A DNA stretch of 64,000 nucleotides from Polytrichum commune (GCA_950295325.1 OX485806.1:51085169-51149168); one strand, 5' to 3'; positions 37,354-48,339 are shown, numbered from the stretch's first letter. Notes: generated by a model from the sequence alone, not told the origin. Numbers and translations are program-made.

Positions 37354-37959
37354 ATGCCTGACCTACTAAAAACATATCCTCCCGCTCACAAAAGAAGACA
37401 AAAAACATATTTTATCCCTAGCACAATCAAATTCCAACCGGAATACCATCACCTAGCCTACACATTCGAACCTCTCTTCCAAACCTCGCACCCTTTACAC
37501 GCACAAATCATACTCTCATTCCGAAACTTATATCTCTACACACAACTCCTCATGAACCAACCTCCCTCACGAATCATCTACGCACTAATCGTCACAATTA
37601 GCCCCTCCATAGACACATGTAATACATACCTACAACTCCCACCAACTCCAGATTGGACATTACAACTCCTAGAAACAATGACAACACTGTCCAATCCCCC
37701 AGAGAGACACATAGCTACCCCTCACCCATACACACAATTTTGCAACATATATAAAGACATAATCACACCCCCTAGCACAATTCACAAAAAAATATATGAC
37801 TACATACATTCAAACCCCAACACTATAAACATTCAAAATATGAATGAAACATTCCCGTATCTACCAAAGCAATTACTAGTAGAGGCCTTAAGATACAACG
37901 AACCTTTAAATGAATACACCCATCCAACCCCTCTCCCGACCCAACACTTGCCACCATGA

Positions 37960-39419
37960 AATAGACCCCTTCCATTAACAAGCAAAGAAACACATGCTAT
38001 TACATGGAATGCCTCCTCACTTAACACATCCATGCCATGCTTACAAGACTTAATTACCACTCCCCAAAATCCGCCTTCAATTATCAACATACAAGAAACC
38101 AAGCTATCCGCCACCAAATCCACAAAATACATCCAACGATTATTCCCACAATATAAGTTTTTTTTTAACAACACACACAGCATCACAAGAGTCACACAAC
38201 AAAGAATGACTTATAGAGGCTACAGAGGGGGTCTCCTACTCCTTATCCACAAAAACACGCATTTCCAGGCAACCTTGCCAAAATCCCTACTCCCGCAGAA
38301 ATCTCTCCGTTCCTTCAAATCATAAGCATAGTCAACCAACCCTTACAACCCTGGCTTCTATTTAACTTATACATGCCTTCCCACGAAGAGGACATCCCTC
38401 TTATCCTCATCATCCAAAATACCATAACTAATCAGAACTGCCTACACCCCACTCATGTATGCATAATGTGTGGCGACTTCAATAGAGACATAGCCTTAAT
38501 AGGCAGACAAAATGACCGCCAAATCACGCCACCCCAAGATGAAGACCATCTCTGGCGCACATTTACAACAAACCTCGAATTGCACTATGTCCCGACAAAC
38601 ACAACATTTTCACGACAAGGAGGACACAACTACACACAAAATAGCTTAATTGACGGCTTCTTCATAAAAACTCCCAACCACAACCAATACATCTCAACTA
38701 CAAACCAAATTACCTAGCTTAACTCGGACCACCTCCCCATACATCTACACATCCTCCCAAACACACTCATAGTCAAAGACCCAATTACTACTACTGATCC
38801 CCCCCCCCGCATACTCAACCCCATACCCAAAGAAAACCTAGAAAAATTCTACACACTGTTTTTCGAACAACACTCCAACCAAATAGATGAACTCATTCAA
38901 CTCTTATACAATAATCAATTGACTAATGACCAATGGCAATTAGCCTACAACTCGTTTACTACACTTACCGATAACATCACCACAGCCGTCCTCGCCACAT
39001 GTAGCGCCCCATCAATATCCATATTACCTACTCACATTGCTACACAAGGTGGATACCTACCAAAGAAATCCCAAAAACAATGGAAAATACATCTATCCAC
39101 TTACCACCTAATTCGTAAAGTAATATACATCGTAAAAAATAATCCCAGGTGGCGTTCCCATCCTATTATTACACAAGGACTCATCAACCACCCATACACT
39201 ATTTTACCCCCTCCACTTGATCCTCCAATAGAGTATGACATATGGATCACAACACTAGCCACAATCGCAAAAGATGCTAAAACCAAAGCCCGCAAAATCA
39301 CGACTACCTATACCAAAATTAAAATTACAAAAGCCATATCCAAATACCAACAACTCTACACCAAGAGCCCCAAAAAAATAAACCGAAAGTTTTCAAAAGT
39401 ACCGACACCCCTCCCCTAG
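37960..39419 (+). pseudogene. LINE ORF2: APE-type endonuclease domain, broken
   Basis: First part in the frame of 37957-38325: 'ITWNASSLN' (motif with catalytic Asn) and 'IINIQETKLS' with the metal-binding Glu (38095-38097), then 'RGYRGGLLLLIHKN'. A shift near 38325-38340 leads to the next frame with 'CGDFNRDIA' (Asp 38475-38477, Asn), 'NSLIDGFFI' and, after a TAG at 38715, 'LNSDHLPIHLHI' (Ser-Asp-His at 38724-38732). All the active-site blocks of an apurinic-like nuclease are thus present in order. The enzyme nicks target DNA to prime reverse transcription. The spacer to RT runs to 39419, where another stop and a frame change occur. Confidence 0.85.
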
Positions 39420-41554
39420 ACTGTCTCACAGACAGATACAATAACATCCTTACCAATGCACACGAAATCGCACACGAAATACATGTTCAGCAATCAATTA
39501 GTAATCGTCCCACCGTTCCCACATGCCACTATCAACCAGACCACCCGCCACAATGTATATGCGGAGTAAGGCAATACCCGTGGCATGACCTAAATGGGTA
39601 CACTATTGAAAAACGTGGTGATCCCCTTACTCCCTTACACACATACCTAGACCAAGAGACCTACGACATATGCCTTAAAAACTTGGCCAATGGTAAAATT
39701 CCTGGCCCAAATCAAATTCCAAATGCCATACTAAAAACCATGCCTCCTTGATTTCACAAATTACTTCTTTTATTCTTTACCCACTGTTATAAACAACGAC
39801 AAATCCCAAAATCTTGGAAGACTAGCCTCAACATACTTTTATACAAAAAGGAAAACCCGCACCACCTTACCAACCATAGACCAATTGCACTCGCTAATAC
39901 AATATATAAGTTATTCACTAGCACTTTTACAAGCATCCTCTCCGCATACGGAGAAAGATACCAAATACTACACGATAGTCAAGAGGGCTTTCGAGCCGAA
40001 CGCTGCACCGCCCGACAACTACAAACTATCATAGCTGCACTAGAAGACGCCAGATTTACCCACCAAGATATCTACATCCTCTACATAGACTTCAAAAACG
40101 CATTTGGATCTATCGACCACGCTAGACTCTTTGCCATTATGAATGACCTAGGCTACCCGTCTGATGCGGTGACCCTAGTAGGAAATATCTACTCACACTC
40201 TACTACCACATTTACCGGAGAACATTTTGGTAAGACCCAACCTATACATATTCAACGAGGAACTATACAAGGAGACACATTAAGCCCATATCTTTTTATC
40301 ATTTTTCTTGAACCACTCCTAAGGTGGCTACAACGGGGAAATAATGGATACACTTTTACCACCTCCAATACAAAACTCAGCTTTGCAGCCTACGCCGACG
40401 ACCTGGCGGCAATATCCCACAATTTAACATCCCTCCAACTTCAACTAAACAAATTCGACAAATATTGCGCATGGGCAGGTATGGACTTAGGCATCCCCAA
40501 ATGTGCAGTCACAGGATGCCCCAACAAATCAAAATTCAACCCCCAAGCGTTCAAAATATACTTAGAAAACGCTAATATAAATTTCAGGGATCAACTCATC
40601 CCTACCCTAAATCAACACGAGCCATACGTATATATTGGAATCAACCTTGTCCCATCACTTCAATGGAAAACACAAACCCACATAACCACAACCAAACTCA
40701 TTAAACAATATAAATTCCTATTAACGTGCCCAGCCACCATGAAATAAAAGATACAAATGGTCGACACTGTCATAAGAGCTGGCATCGCCTATAGTTTTTA
40801 TGTAGTCCCATATTCACTCCCCGCCATTAAGAAACTTGATAAAAAAGTAATTGCCCTTCACAAAACTATATGTGGCCTCCCAAAATGTATGTCGAACGCA
40901 GTCACACAACTCCCTCACAACATGTTTGGCAAAGGAGCATTTTCCTTAAAAAACGCATACATCATATGCATAGGTGAACAACTCATAAACGCCCTCAATA
41001 ACAAAGGGCGACTTGGCAGAATCTACAACGGACTAACCACATATATACTTGCCAAATACGGAGGATCCTTAAACCTACCACGCATATTCCAACACGATTG
41101 TATAAGATCACCAATCACACGAACACTATATTTACTCAAAACAACTAGTGGAGCCCATCTAAGAAGTACACTTGCCAAATTCCCACTCCTCCCCACACCA
41201 CTTGAGACACACTGGATGCAGCAAGCTCACAATCTCCCCACATTAACCTCCACAACCTCCCTTAAATACCTACAAACATTTATACTCCACAACATCACCG
41301 ACCTCACACAAATCATACACCCTAATGGCACACACTTACTGTCCAATGACGAATTTAAATATTATTATACCGCACTCACCAAAACAATTAAAATTGCTCT
41401 AGACCACGCAAGGATACTCTTCTGCGAACCCACATGTCAAACTCAATGCCCTCACAATTGTCCAACGCATGCCTTACCAAACACCCTAAAAGATTCATAC
41501 AAAATACTAAACCATCAATTACATCCAAGACCACAGACCCCCGGTGAACATCCC
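39420..41554 (+). pseudogene. LINE ORF2: reverse transcriptase and Cys-rich linker, broken
   Basis: RT blocks in order: 'LANGKIPGPNQIPNAIL' (about 39690), 'HHLTNHRPIALANTIYKLF', 'DSQEGFRAERCTARQLQT', motif A 'ILYIDFKNAFGSID' with catalytic Asp at 40088-40090, 'RGTIQGDTLSPYLFIIFLEPLLRWLQ', and motif C 'AAYADDLAAIS' with YADD at 40391-40402. A TGA at 39748 and a TAA at 40745 interrupt the same frame. Behind the thumb lies a Cys cluster 'CEPTCQTQCPHNC' at about 41422-41460. The enzyme copies the RNA at the nicked target. The reading stops at 41554, where the nested LTR insert begins, and resumes in the same phase at 44263. Confidence 0.9.
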
Positions 41555-44257
41555 TGTGGTACAACTTTTTGGTTTCAGAATAGTTATTTTAGGATTTTGA
41601 TAGGATGTGAATTCATATCGACACTCAAAATGTGAAATGGACACTAAAGTAAGTCATTAGTGACCAATTATCCGAAATGAGCTAAGGGTGAGACATTTAG
41701 TTCATATGAAACAGTTTCCAAGAGGAAGAGTCTTTTGGGCAGGGCAATAGACATGTGACCAAGTCGAAGAGCCTTATGAAATCTGGCCCCAAGAGACAAA
41801 GTAGCTAGTTCAGGGGATATAGAGGAGAAGAGGGGGAGGAAAAAGTAGTTCCTTTCGAGAAGAGAGTTTCCCTCGTCTTTTAGTTTTTGAGCGAGTCTGG
41901 CTTGGGTGTGAAGCCCTTTTGAATGTACATTTTACTTTGCATAATATCATAAGCGTGAAGTTATATTATTACTTGTGTGTGTGAGGATTAAATATGTTGT
42001 GTTGGTGTTGGTCGTGAATCGTTTACACCAAAATCATACTTTCCTGGTTCGGGAAGAATCCAGATTGAATTTGTGATACCTTATTCCTATGAAGGGAGTG
42101 AGTCTTGATGTGTGGTTGTTTCTCTCAAGGGAATTGAGAGGAATTGCTTGTGGGAATGTTGAGTCTCTTCTGAGAAGGAAGAGATCCTTCCGGGTTCATT
42201 GGAGTGAATGGAATTCCATGAATTGTCCTGAAAGCCTCTAGTTGTAATAAGTCGTGTTGTGAATGTATCTAAGTACGAGGAAGTGCTTTAACAATGTAGT
42301 CCGGTGAAAGGAGTTTGTTTGAGAATATACACGGACTGTGTCTCGAATCCTGTCAAAGTAAATTGGGATAGTTTGTAAGTGTCCCTCTGTCTGGTGCATA
42401 GAATGTCAGAGGGAGATGCTGTCACCGTGCTACTGCAGTTGATGTTGCAACATATTCGTAGGTTTCAGAAGTGTGAACACCTACTTTAGTCGAGGATAAT
42501 TGTCCACCCATTGAAGTGGTCTTGCAAAATCAGTCTGAGAGAACCTCAGATATAGAATTCTGATATCTGTTTGAGTTTGAGTATGATGGTGCGGTGGATT
42601 TCTCCTGTGAAAGGGGTGATGTAACTACCCTTAATCTTATGAGCACGGTGAGAAGTAATATCGAGTGGTGTATCGTCTCCCTTGGTAGTGAAGTGAATGA
42701 ATCTTGTGAGTGTGAAGTTAATTCTCTCTGGGTGTGTTCGGCCATGTGATTTGGTTGTGGCAATCTCGAGCTATCTGATGTGAAGTCATAACAAATGCTT
42801 AAGCACCAACTTCCCACCCAATCTGAAATTTCGATCAATGCGCACGTTGAGATCTAACTTCTGTGAAGAGAGATTGAAAAGTCTGTGAGAATTAATTCGT
42901 TCAAACTATAATCTTGCACCGAAAAGGAGAGGGAAGCAATCTCCTGTTTGTCTCCCCTTCGCAGAAAAAAGGTGGCAGATTGTTACCCTGGTTCGTTCAT
43001 CAACATATGAATAAAGCACCTTATCGGAGAACGATCGAATGCCACCGGACGAGTGATTCTCCCCGATGAAGGTGGATTGCAGTTTGAGAAACAAGAAAGT
43101 GAATGTGATGGTCCTCTTTTTCTACTAATGAGGATAGTTCTCGATGTGAGCTAGTGGAACTTCGGAATTAGTTCCATGAATTCTCTAAGAGTGCACTGGT
43201 AGAAACGTGGAGACGAAGGATCAGTTCAATTTCACAAGGAGAAGATTGCATGTGAAAAGAATGATGCGCCTGGCGAAGAAGAAGAAGGTGCCGCGTGCGA
43301 GTGGAGTCTGCTGACGGAGCCGACGCGGCTGATCGCGAGGAAGAAGCCGTGAGCGAGAACTAAGCCGCCCATTAACCCATATGGTTTGGATGAGGCTAAC
43401 AGGGCAAGCATAAAAGGAGGAGTGGCCAGCATCACCTTCGAGAACTTGACGTTGACTTGGTTACTGGTGACTGGCTACTTGTTACTGGTTACTGGATACT
43501 AAGACTATGGCCCTCTCTATGAGACGTGACTTGACACTGGTTACTTGTGACTGTTACTGGTGACTAGACTATGGCCGTGCCGTGCAGACTATGGTCCTAC
43601 CGATTAGACTCTTACGGTCCCGGTCCGGTTCAGTTCGCTTCGCTTAGACTCGGTCATTAGGTTACTGTCACACGTTAGACTTTTGTTAATTTTAATAATT
43701 TATTTTAATGCATTCAATTCCACTGTGAAAGTGTTAAGTCTAAAATTGACTAAGGAAATAATTCATTTCTGTGGTCTTTATCTAATTAAATCAATCACTT
43801 AACCATAGGAGGAGTCAAGTGTGAACATGCTATCCTTACTAATTGTGGTGTGGCCTTTTGGTACTTGGTTACTTTACTGAAGAGACTATGGTTCACTCAA
43901 GGAGTTCATGCCTTGGGTTTTCTAAGACTATGGCGTCACCAAATGACAATTGCTAAGCTGTGACTCCCTGAATTGCAAAACACATTATAAGAGTGATGTA
44001 ACTTATGAGAGTGGGTTGTGAGGGAGTGACTGATCAATTGCATGTACTGCTGTGAGTGACCTTCAACCTTAATTGAATCAATCCTAAAACTCGCTCTAGA
44101 AGTCTTCTTCCCTGTGTTTGTTGTCCTAAATACATCCTAATTCTCTTGTAATCTATCAATTAACTCAATGGTGATCCCTAGATGCGACACCTGACACTCA
44201 TTTGGTCTTCCCTGTGTGGTTTTCTTAATTGGAACCCAATCTAAAAACCTATCTACA
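41555..44257. mobile_element. TG...CA insert of 2,703 bp (probable solo LTR) nested in LINE ORF2
   Basis: The insert begins TGTGGTACAACT and ends CCTATCTACA. It is flanked by ATCCC at 41550-41554 and 44258-44262. TG...CA ends with a 5-bp duplication are the mark of LTR elements. The codon phase before 41555 and after 44262 is the same, which fits a clean insertion into an open ORF2. Its base composition (G- and T-rich on the plus strand) contrasts sharply with the LINE. No pol motif and no second LTR copy were seen, so a long solo LTR is the best reading. Cryptic repeats of 'TTACTGGTGACTGG' and 'GACTATGGCC' occur at about 43445-43640. Confidence 0.75.
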
Positions 44258-46430
44258 ATCCCCCTCCCCTATCACCACCCGAACACCCTAAAACACCACT
44301 ACACATCCAAAAAAACCACATCCTCTACCCAATTCACTCTATAATAAACAACCGCTCCCACACTTACATAGATAAAAACCACATCACGAAAAAATACACA
44401 TCCTATCTATGCCAATGGATAACCCCCAATGACTTAATATATAACAAATGGCTTCCTCAAAGAAACTTATTCCCATGGGAGAATCAAAATACCATCAACC
44501 ATAACATCTTCCTCCTAACCCACTACTATACTCACAAACAACATCTATACTTTACCCACATCTTAAATTCAAATTTTCAAGACGCACAAATACGAGACAC
44601 AAGACACATTCCCCCCCCCCCGCAAGTCATCCCTCTATGTCACATTCATATCAATGAATGCAACCCGGATAATGACATCGACCGCACCCAACCCACCATC
44701 CAAAGCCAACATGGAGCTTCGCATATATACGACGCTGATGGACGTCACTTAATTACAATCTCGGAGCATAGACTCCAATGGTTATGGGAACAATACCACA
44801 ACGCCTTACATCTATCACATAATTTAGAACCCCCAATACAATCCTTTGAACAAGAAGTCGCCTGGTTGTACCAACGATACAAATACAAAATACCCAAGAA
44901 TGACCCCTTTAAATTCTCCCAATACATACTCCCACATGACATCCTTAAAAACATCATTGATTCATTCCAAATCACCCACTCACACTTCTCATCACCCGTC
45001 ACATGCCCCACCTCCTTAAGACAATTATCTTCTCCACACTTTCGAGATAAAGTATTCGGGTCAATAGGAACCGCGTTCCAACATAAATGGCAAGGGCACG
45101 GATATGCTCACCCTCATACAGAAAAAGACACCCACCAAACCCTCCACTGGGCAAGACTTGCAGCACAAAACGACCCTAACACAATAACGATACTCATCAC
45201 AACCGACCCCAACTGGTACCATAACCTTCATCCCCATGAAGGCCCCTTCTTGGACTCACATGTCATCACCCACTTCAAAGCAGATACCATTACATATGAC
45301 GAACCCACAATACCCCCGGAATTACGAATTGAACCCCGAATCGAAAGTCGAGACGTCCATGTATTATGTATACACCATCAAACCTCCCCTCCGGCGATGC
45401 GTGACTATGCATAGCACATGGACATCCTTGGCACTACACTACACATACCTTTCATATTTAACACAACAGCCTCACCCACACCATTGAACACCCCAGTGAA
45501 TCGCAGTAAAACCTGGTCACACCTCCCATATATGCCTTCCCCAACTCCGACCTTTACTACTAATCTCCCACCAATTAACAATCAAAACATATGCCTCCCT
45601 CTCAAATACCAATCGCAATTCTGTTACTACACAGATGGATCATTTATACCTCCCAAAGCACTTACCCAAGAACAATGGATTCGCGAAAAAACAGGCTATG
45701 GGATTTATAATCCATTCAAAAATCTCAAAATTGCAGAACGACTACCAGGACTCCAAAATATTCTAAGAGCAGAACTCATGACCATACACCATACCCTATG
45801 CCTCCTTACTACCACATATCGAAACGAACCTGCTCACATCTTCACGGATTGTCTTAACGTCCTATATCTCATAAACACACAAACAAAACACCCAACCTTA
45901 CATAACAGCCACCCAGACAAGAAAATACTTGCATCTATAGTTCGGATGTTACAAACTCGTACACAAACCACCACACTCCATAAAGTTAAGGCCCATGCCA
46001 ACATAAGTGGCAATGAACAAGCCGATAAACTAGCTAAACTTGGATGTACACTTCACCACAGAAATGCAATAGAAACTTACAAACATGCCCACCCCACACC
46101 ATATTACCTCCATAAAAACTGGTGGCACTCAATGCAGGCTACACCAGATAAAGGCCTTATTCGTCATCTTCAACAATACATCATTAAACATGACAAAAAA
46201 CGTAACTTGACAATTATGGCATCCCAAACACACCAACTACACAAATGGCTTGCCAACAATGACATCGACAAGGCATTATCAAATGACTTTTGGAATAACC
46301 CGGCTATCACAGATAAACAAAAAACATGCCTAATAAAATTCAGAACTGGACAATACATGGGCCATGCCCGTAAACAATTTTCTTTGGTCGGACCGGATAC
46401 CCCTCTCGTACATGCCCAATCTGTCACTCG
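44258..46430 (+). pseudogene. LINE ORF2: linker and RNase H domain, broken
   Basis: From 44263 the frame is open to 45411, where a single TAG (45412-45414) precedes the continuation 45418-46494 in the same phase. RNase H landmarks in the latter frame: 'YYTDGSF' (Asp at 45634), 'RAELM' (Glu, residue 119), 'IFTDCLN' (Asp, residue 144) and 'VKAHANISGNEQADKLA' (His, residue 193, and Asp, residue 203). These are the four acidic catalytic positions plus the conserved His of type I RNase H. The domain would remove the RNA strand after first-strand synthesis. LINE RNase H domains lie after RT, as here. Confidence 0.85.
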
Positions 46431-47066
46431 CCTGAAGCGGATACATGGTTACACACACTCCTTAAATGTAAACAACAACACATCCATGCGCTAATTACAA
46501 ACCGACATAATAAAGCAGTCTGGGAAATCCGGAAACTTCTCATGTCCAACAAAATTACGAGATATTACACACTCATGAATGCAGGCATATATAATGAATC
46601 CCCTCAAGAAAACACAGTTCCCGCATGGTTACTATCATGCACATGTGACACGCCACGCTGTCACTGTAATGCCCGGCTCAAACCCGACATCCTATGTGTC
46701 CTTGGCCATCCATACAATTCTCCACCACCGGCTACACCCACACCAGCAATTACTATACAATACATAGAATTTACATACTGCAATGATAGGTTCCCTGTAG
46801 CAACAATTGAAAGAAAAACCACCAAGTATCAACCACTTATTGACAACCTCATTTCAAACGGATGGCAGGTAGCCCCACTCCTTGTCCTGGCCTCCGGTGC
46901 CAGAGCCACTACTCACATCCCCTCCATGTATGCGTTAGAAACACAACTCAAACTACCCACTCAACAAATTAAGAACACATTTAGCCAAATCAACATAATC
47001 GCCATACAAAATGCACATACAATTTTAATTCATAAAAGACGGCTTGAAAATAAACAACCCATTTAA
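46413..47066 (+). pseudogene. LINE ORF2: CCHC zinc finger and C-terminus
   Basis: One base shift near 46410 moves the reading to the frame that ends at 47066. It starts with 'CPICHSPEADTWLHTLLKC' (Cys 46413 and 46422, His 46452, Cys 46467; C-x2-C-x9-H-x4-C), the nucleic-acid-binding finger at the end of many LINE ORF2 proteins. About 200 further residues follow with no recognised fold ('YIEFTYCNDRFP', 'LISNGWQVAPLLVLASGARA'). Confidence 0.75.
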
Positions 47067-47297
47067 AATCTACAAAATCATACTTAATTCACTGAACTCA
47101 ATGTCCCCCCCCCTCCTCCTCCACCGGTTCTCCCAGTGGTACTATTTAACCGCCGCCAAAATAGTGTCTACTCCCTGAAAAGGGTGAAGTAGTATTACAT
47201 CCAACGCCACTACCCTGGGGTATGGCTAAGGCTGTCTTATGAACAAACACTTTATTCACTCCGGCCCCCTTTTGCGGGGTTGGAGTTCTTCTTCTTC
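47067..47297 (+). promoter_or_regulatory. LINE 3' UTR: three stem-loops and a (TTC)4 tail
   Basis: After a C-run, three hairpins can be drawn. (1) 47141-47147 pairs with 47159-47165 (ACTATTT/AAATAGT, 11-nt loop). (2) 47168-47176 pairs with 47181-47192 (CTACT and CCCT with AGGG and AGTAG, GAAA tetraloop, 3-nt bulge). (3) 47259-47268 pairs with 47276-47285 (CTCCGGCCCC/GGGGTTGGAG, 10 pairs including two G-U, 7-nt loop). The last base of hairpin 3 touches TTCTTCTTCTTC (47286-47297), then comes the target duplication. In LINEs with structured 3' ends, RT recognises such a hairpin plus a short repeated tail. Confidence 0.75.
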
Positions 47298-47310
47298 TGA
47301 GGTTAATCAT
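47298..47310. repeat. Right target-site duplication of the LINE
   Basis: TGAGGTTAATCAT, identical to 31415-31427. It abuts the (TTC)4 tail without extra bases and so fixes the 3' end of the element. Confidence 0.8.
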
Positions 47311-47526
47311 GGCTTTAGCCCTGAAGTTGAGCAAATGGCAACTCAACCACAAAACTCTAGCTATTTGTGGCTACCTTATTTTTAATAATGATAGGCTATT
47401 TTATATTCAAGTTGACACCGTAACAAGTGCAAAGAAAGTTAATTTAACCTCTAAAGTTAGGCTTATTTCTATTGAATCACCTTCATGTGTGAAACCTGAC
47501 TTAGTTGTGGAATATAGTTAAGTTAA

Positions 47527-48095
47527 ATATAAGCTCAAAATCCTCCTTGGACACCCCTCTTGGCACAAAATAACAATTTTCTTGATACTTAAACCTTAAA
47601 CCCCAAACGTGGAGAGCCAACCGCTACTCAGAGATGAACTGGTTGAGTTTGAGAACTAACCAGATGAAGTTCAAGGCTTTAGGACAATGACCACACTGAT
47701 CTAAGAAAGGAACTGAACCCTTAAACAACCTTGTCATTCTAACATCCACAAAACCTCGTCCTGAATTGCTCATCTTCTCCTTTCAGCCTGCCCTCAAACA
47801 AATTATCGCCAACGATCGCCAAAAGCCATAGAGACTATATATGCACCCGCTCATGTTTCATTTGTTATGTATTCTGACTTGAAGGTCAGAATCAAAAAGT
47901 TCAAATTTATTTTCAATACTGGACACTCAATACAATCTCAAAATCCCCCTTGGACACCCCTCTTGGCACGAGAGAGCAATTTTATTGATGTTTAAACCTC
48001 GAACACCAAACATGGAGAGCCGACCGCTACTCACAGATGAACTGATTGAGTTTGAGAACTAAGCAGTTGAAGTTCAAGGCTTCAGGACAATGACC
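47527..48095. repeat. Direct repeat pair of ~163 bp (plus a truncated third copy at ~49694-49745)
   Basis: 47527-47689 and 47933-48095 both run from 'CTCAAAATCC.CCTTGGACAC' to 'TTCAAGGCTT.AGGACAATGACC' with about one change in ten. A third piece at 49694-49745 keeps only the last third ('GTTTGAGAATTAACCAGTTG...GAAAATGACCTC'). All are in the same orientation. No coding motif was recognised. Confidence 0.85.
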
Positions 48096-48177
48096 TCTAA
48101 TTTCAGAAGAATCCATGAAACAAACCTCAATCCACAAGAAAACTTGAAGATCACAAGATGTCACCGCTTGAGGTGCG

Positions 48178-48339
48178 ATGAACAGGAGAATCATTGATCG
48201 CTCGGTGAAGGAGTTGCAGATGGATGTGGAGGTCTGGAAAAGCACAGCAAGCAATGATGAGGCCCGTCACCTACAACTTCAAAATGCAGTGGAGAATCTT
48301 CAGGTGGAGCTTGAAGGATGGAAGGAGAAAGCTACTTGA
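48178..48339 (+). pseudogene. Short coiled-coil reading frame
   Basis: ATG 48178 to TGA 48337-48339 encodes 53 residues with heptad spacing: 'SVKELQMDVEVWKSTASNDEA', then 'LQLQNAVENLQVELEGWKEKA'. After the stop the same frame continues a few codons ('VLEECLADA') to another TGA. The amino-acid composition (Glu, Lys, Leu, Gln) differs from random AT-rich sequence, so it may be a relic of a longer coiled-coil protein. Family not recognised. Confidence 0.35.

Larger units (their letters stand above)
37057..37959 (+). pseudogene. LINE ORF2 N-terminal region carrying two 2A-like motifs
   Basis: This 300-codon frame contains 'YAVILLSGDIQTNPGP' (motif at 37195-37221) and, 44 codons later, 'HHLLLLQCGDIHPNPGP' (motif at 37327-37353), followed at once by a Met codon. 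Each motif is preceded by a short hydrophobic helix, as in known 2A sequences. The rest of the frame has no recognised fold. A TGA at 37957 stops it, and the same phase continues into the endonuclease. If skipping works, ribosomes would release one or two N-terminal peptides and then make the catalytic part separately. Confidence 0.75.
31428..47297 (+). mobile_element. Very large LINE (non-LTR retrotransposon) with tandem 2A-like motifs
   Basis: The element runs from the 13-bp duplication at 31415 to its twin at 47298. Without the nested insert (2,703 bp plus a 5-bp duplication) it is about 13.2 kb, well above the usual 5-8 kb. Order: C-rich leader; ORF1 with RRM-like and coiled-coil regions; ORF2 with hydrophobic start, two 2A-like motifs, APE endonuclease, RT, Cys-rich linker, RNase H and CCHC finger; then a 3' UTR with three stem-loops and a (TTC)4 tail. 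The plus strand is strongly G-poor and C/A-rich over most of its length, unlike the flanks. All catalytic residues I can check in endonuclease, RT and RNase H are present, although about seven in-frame stops and four frame changes break the two ORFs. The copy is therefore dead but not ancient. The clade is not determined. Confidence 0.85.

Noticed and set aside
41551-44216. 8-bp direct repeat TCCCTGTG (41551-41558 and 44209-44216) as target duplication of the insert in the LINE
   Set aside because: Its ends would be GTACAAC and ATTTGGTCT, without inverted repeats. The ATCCC pair gives TG...CA ends and restores the codon phase, and the LINE-like sequence only resumes after 44257.
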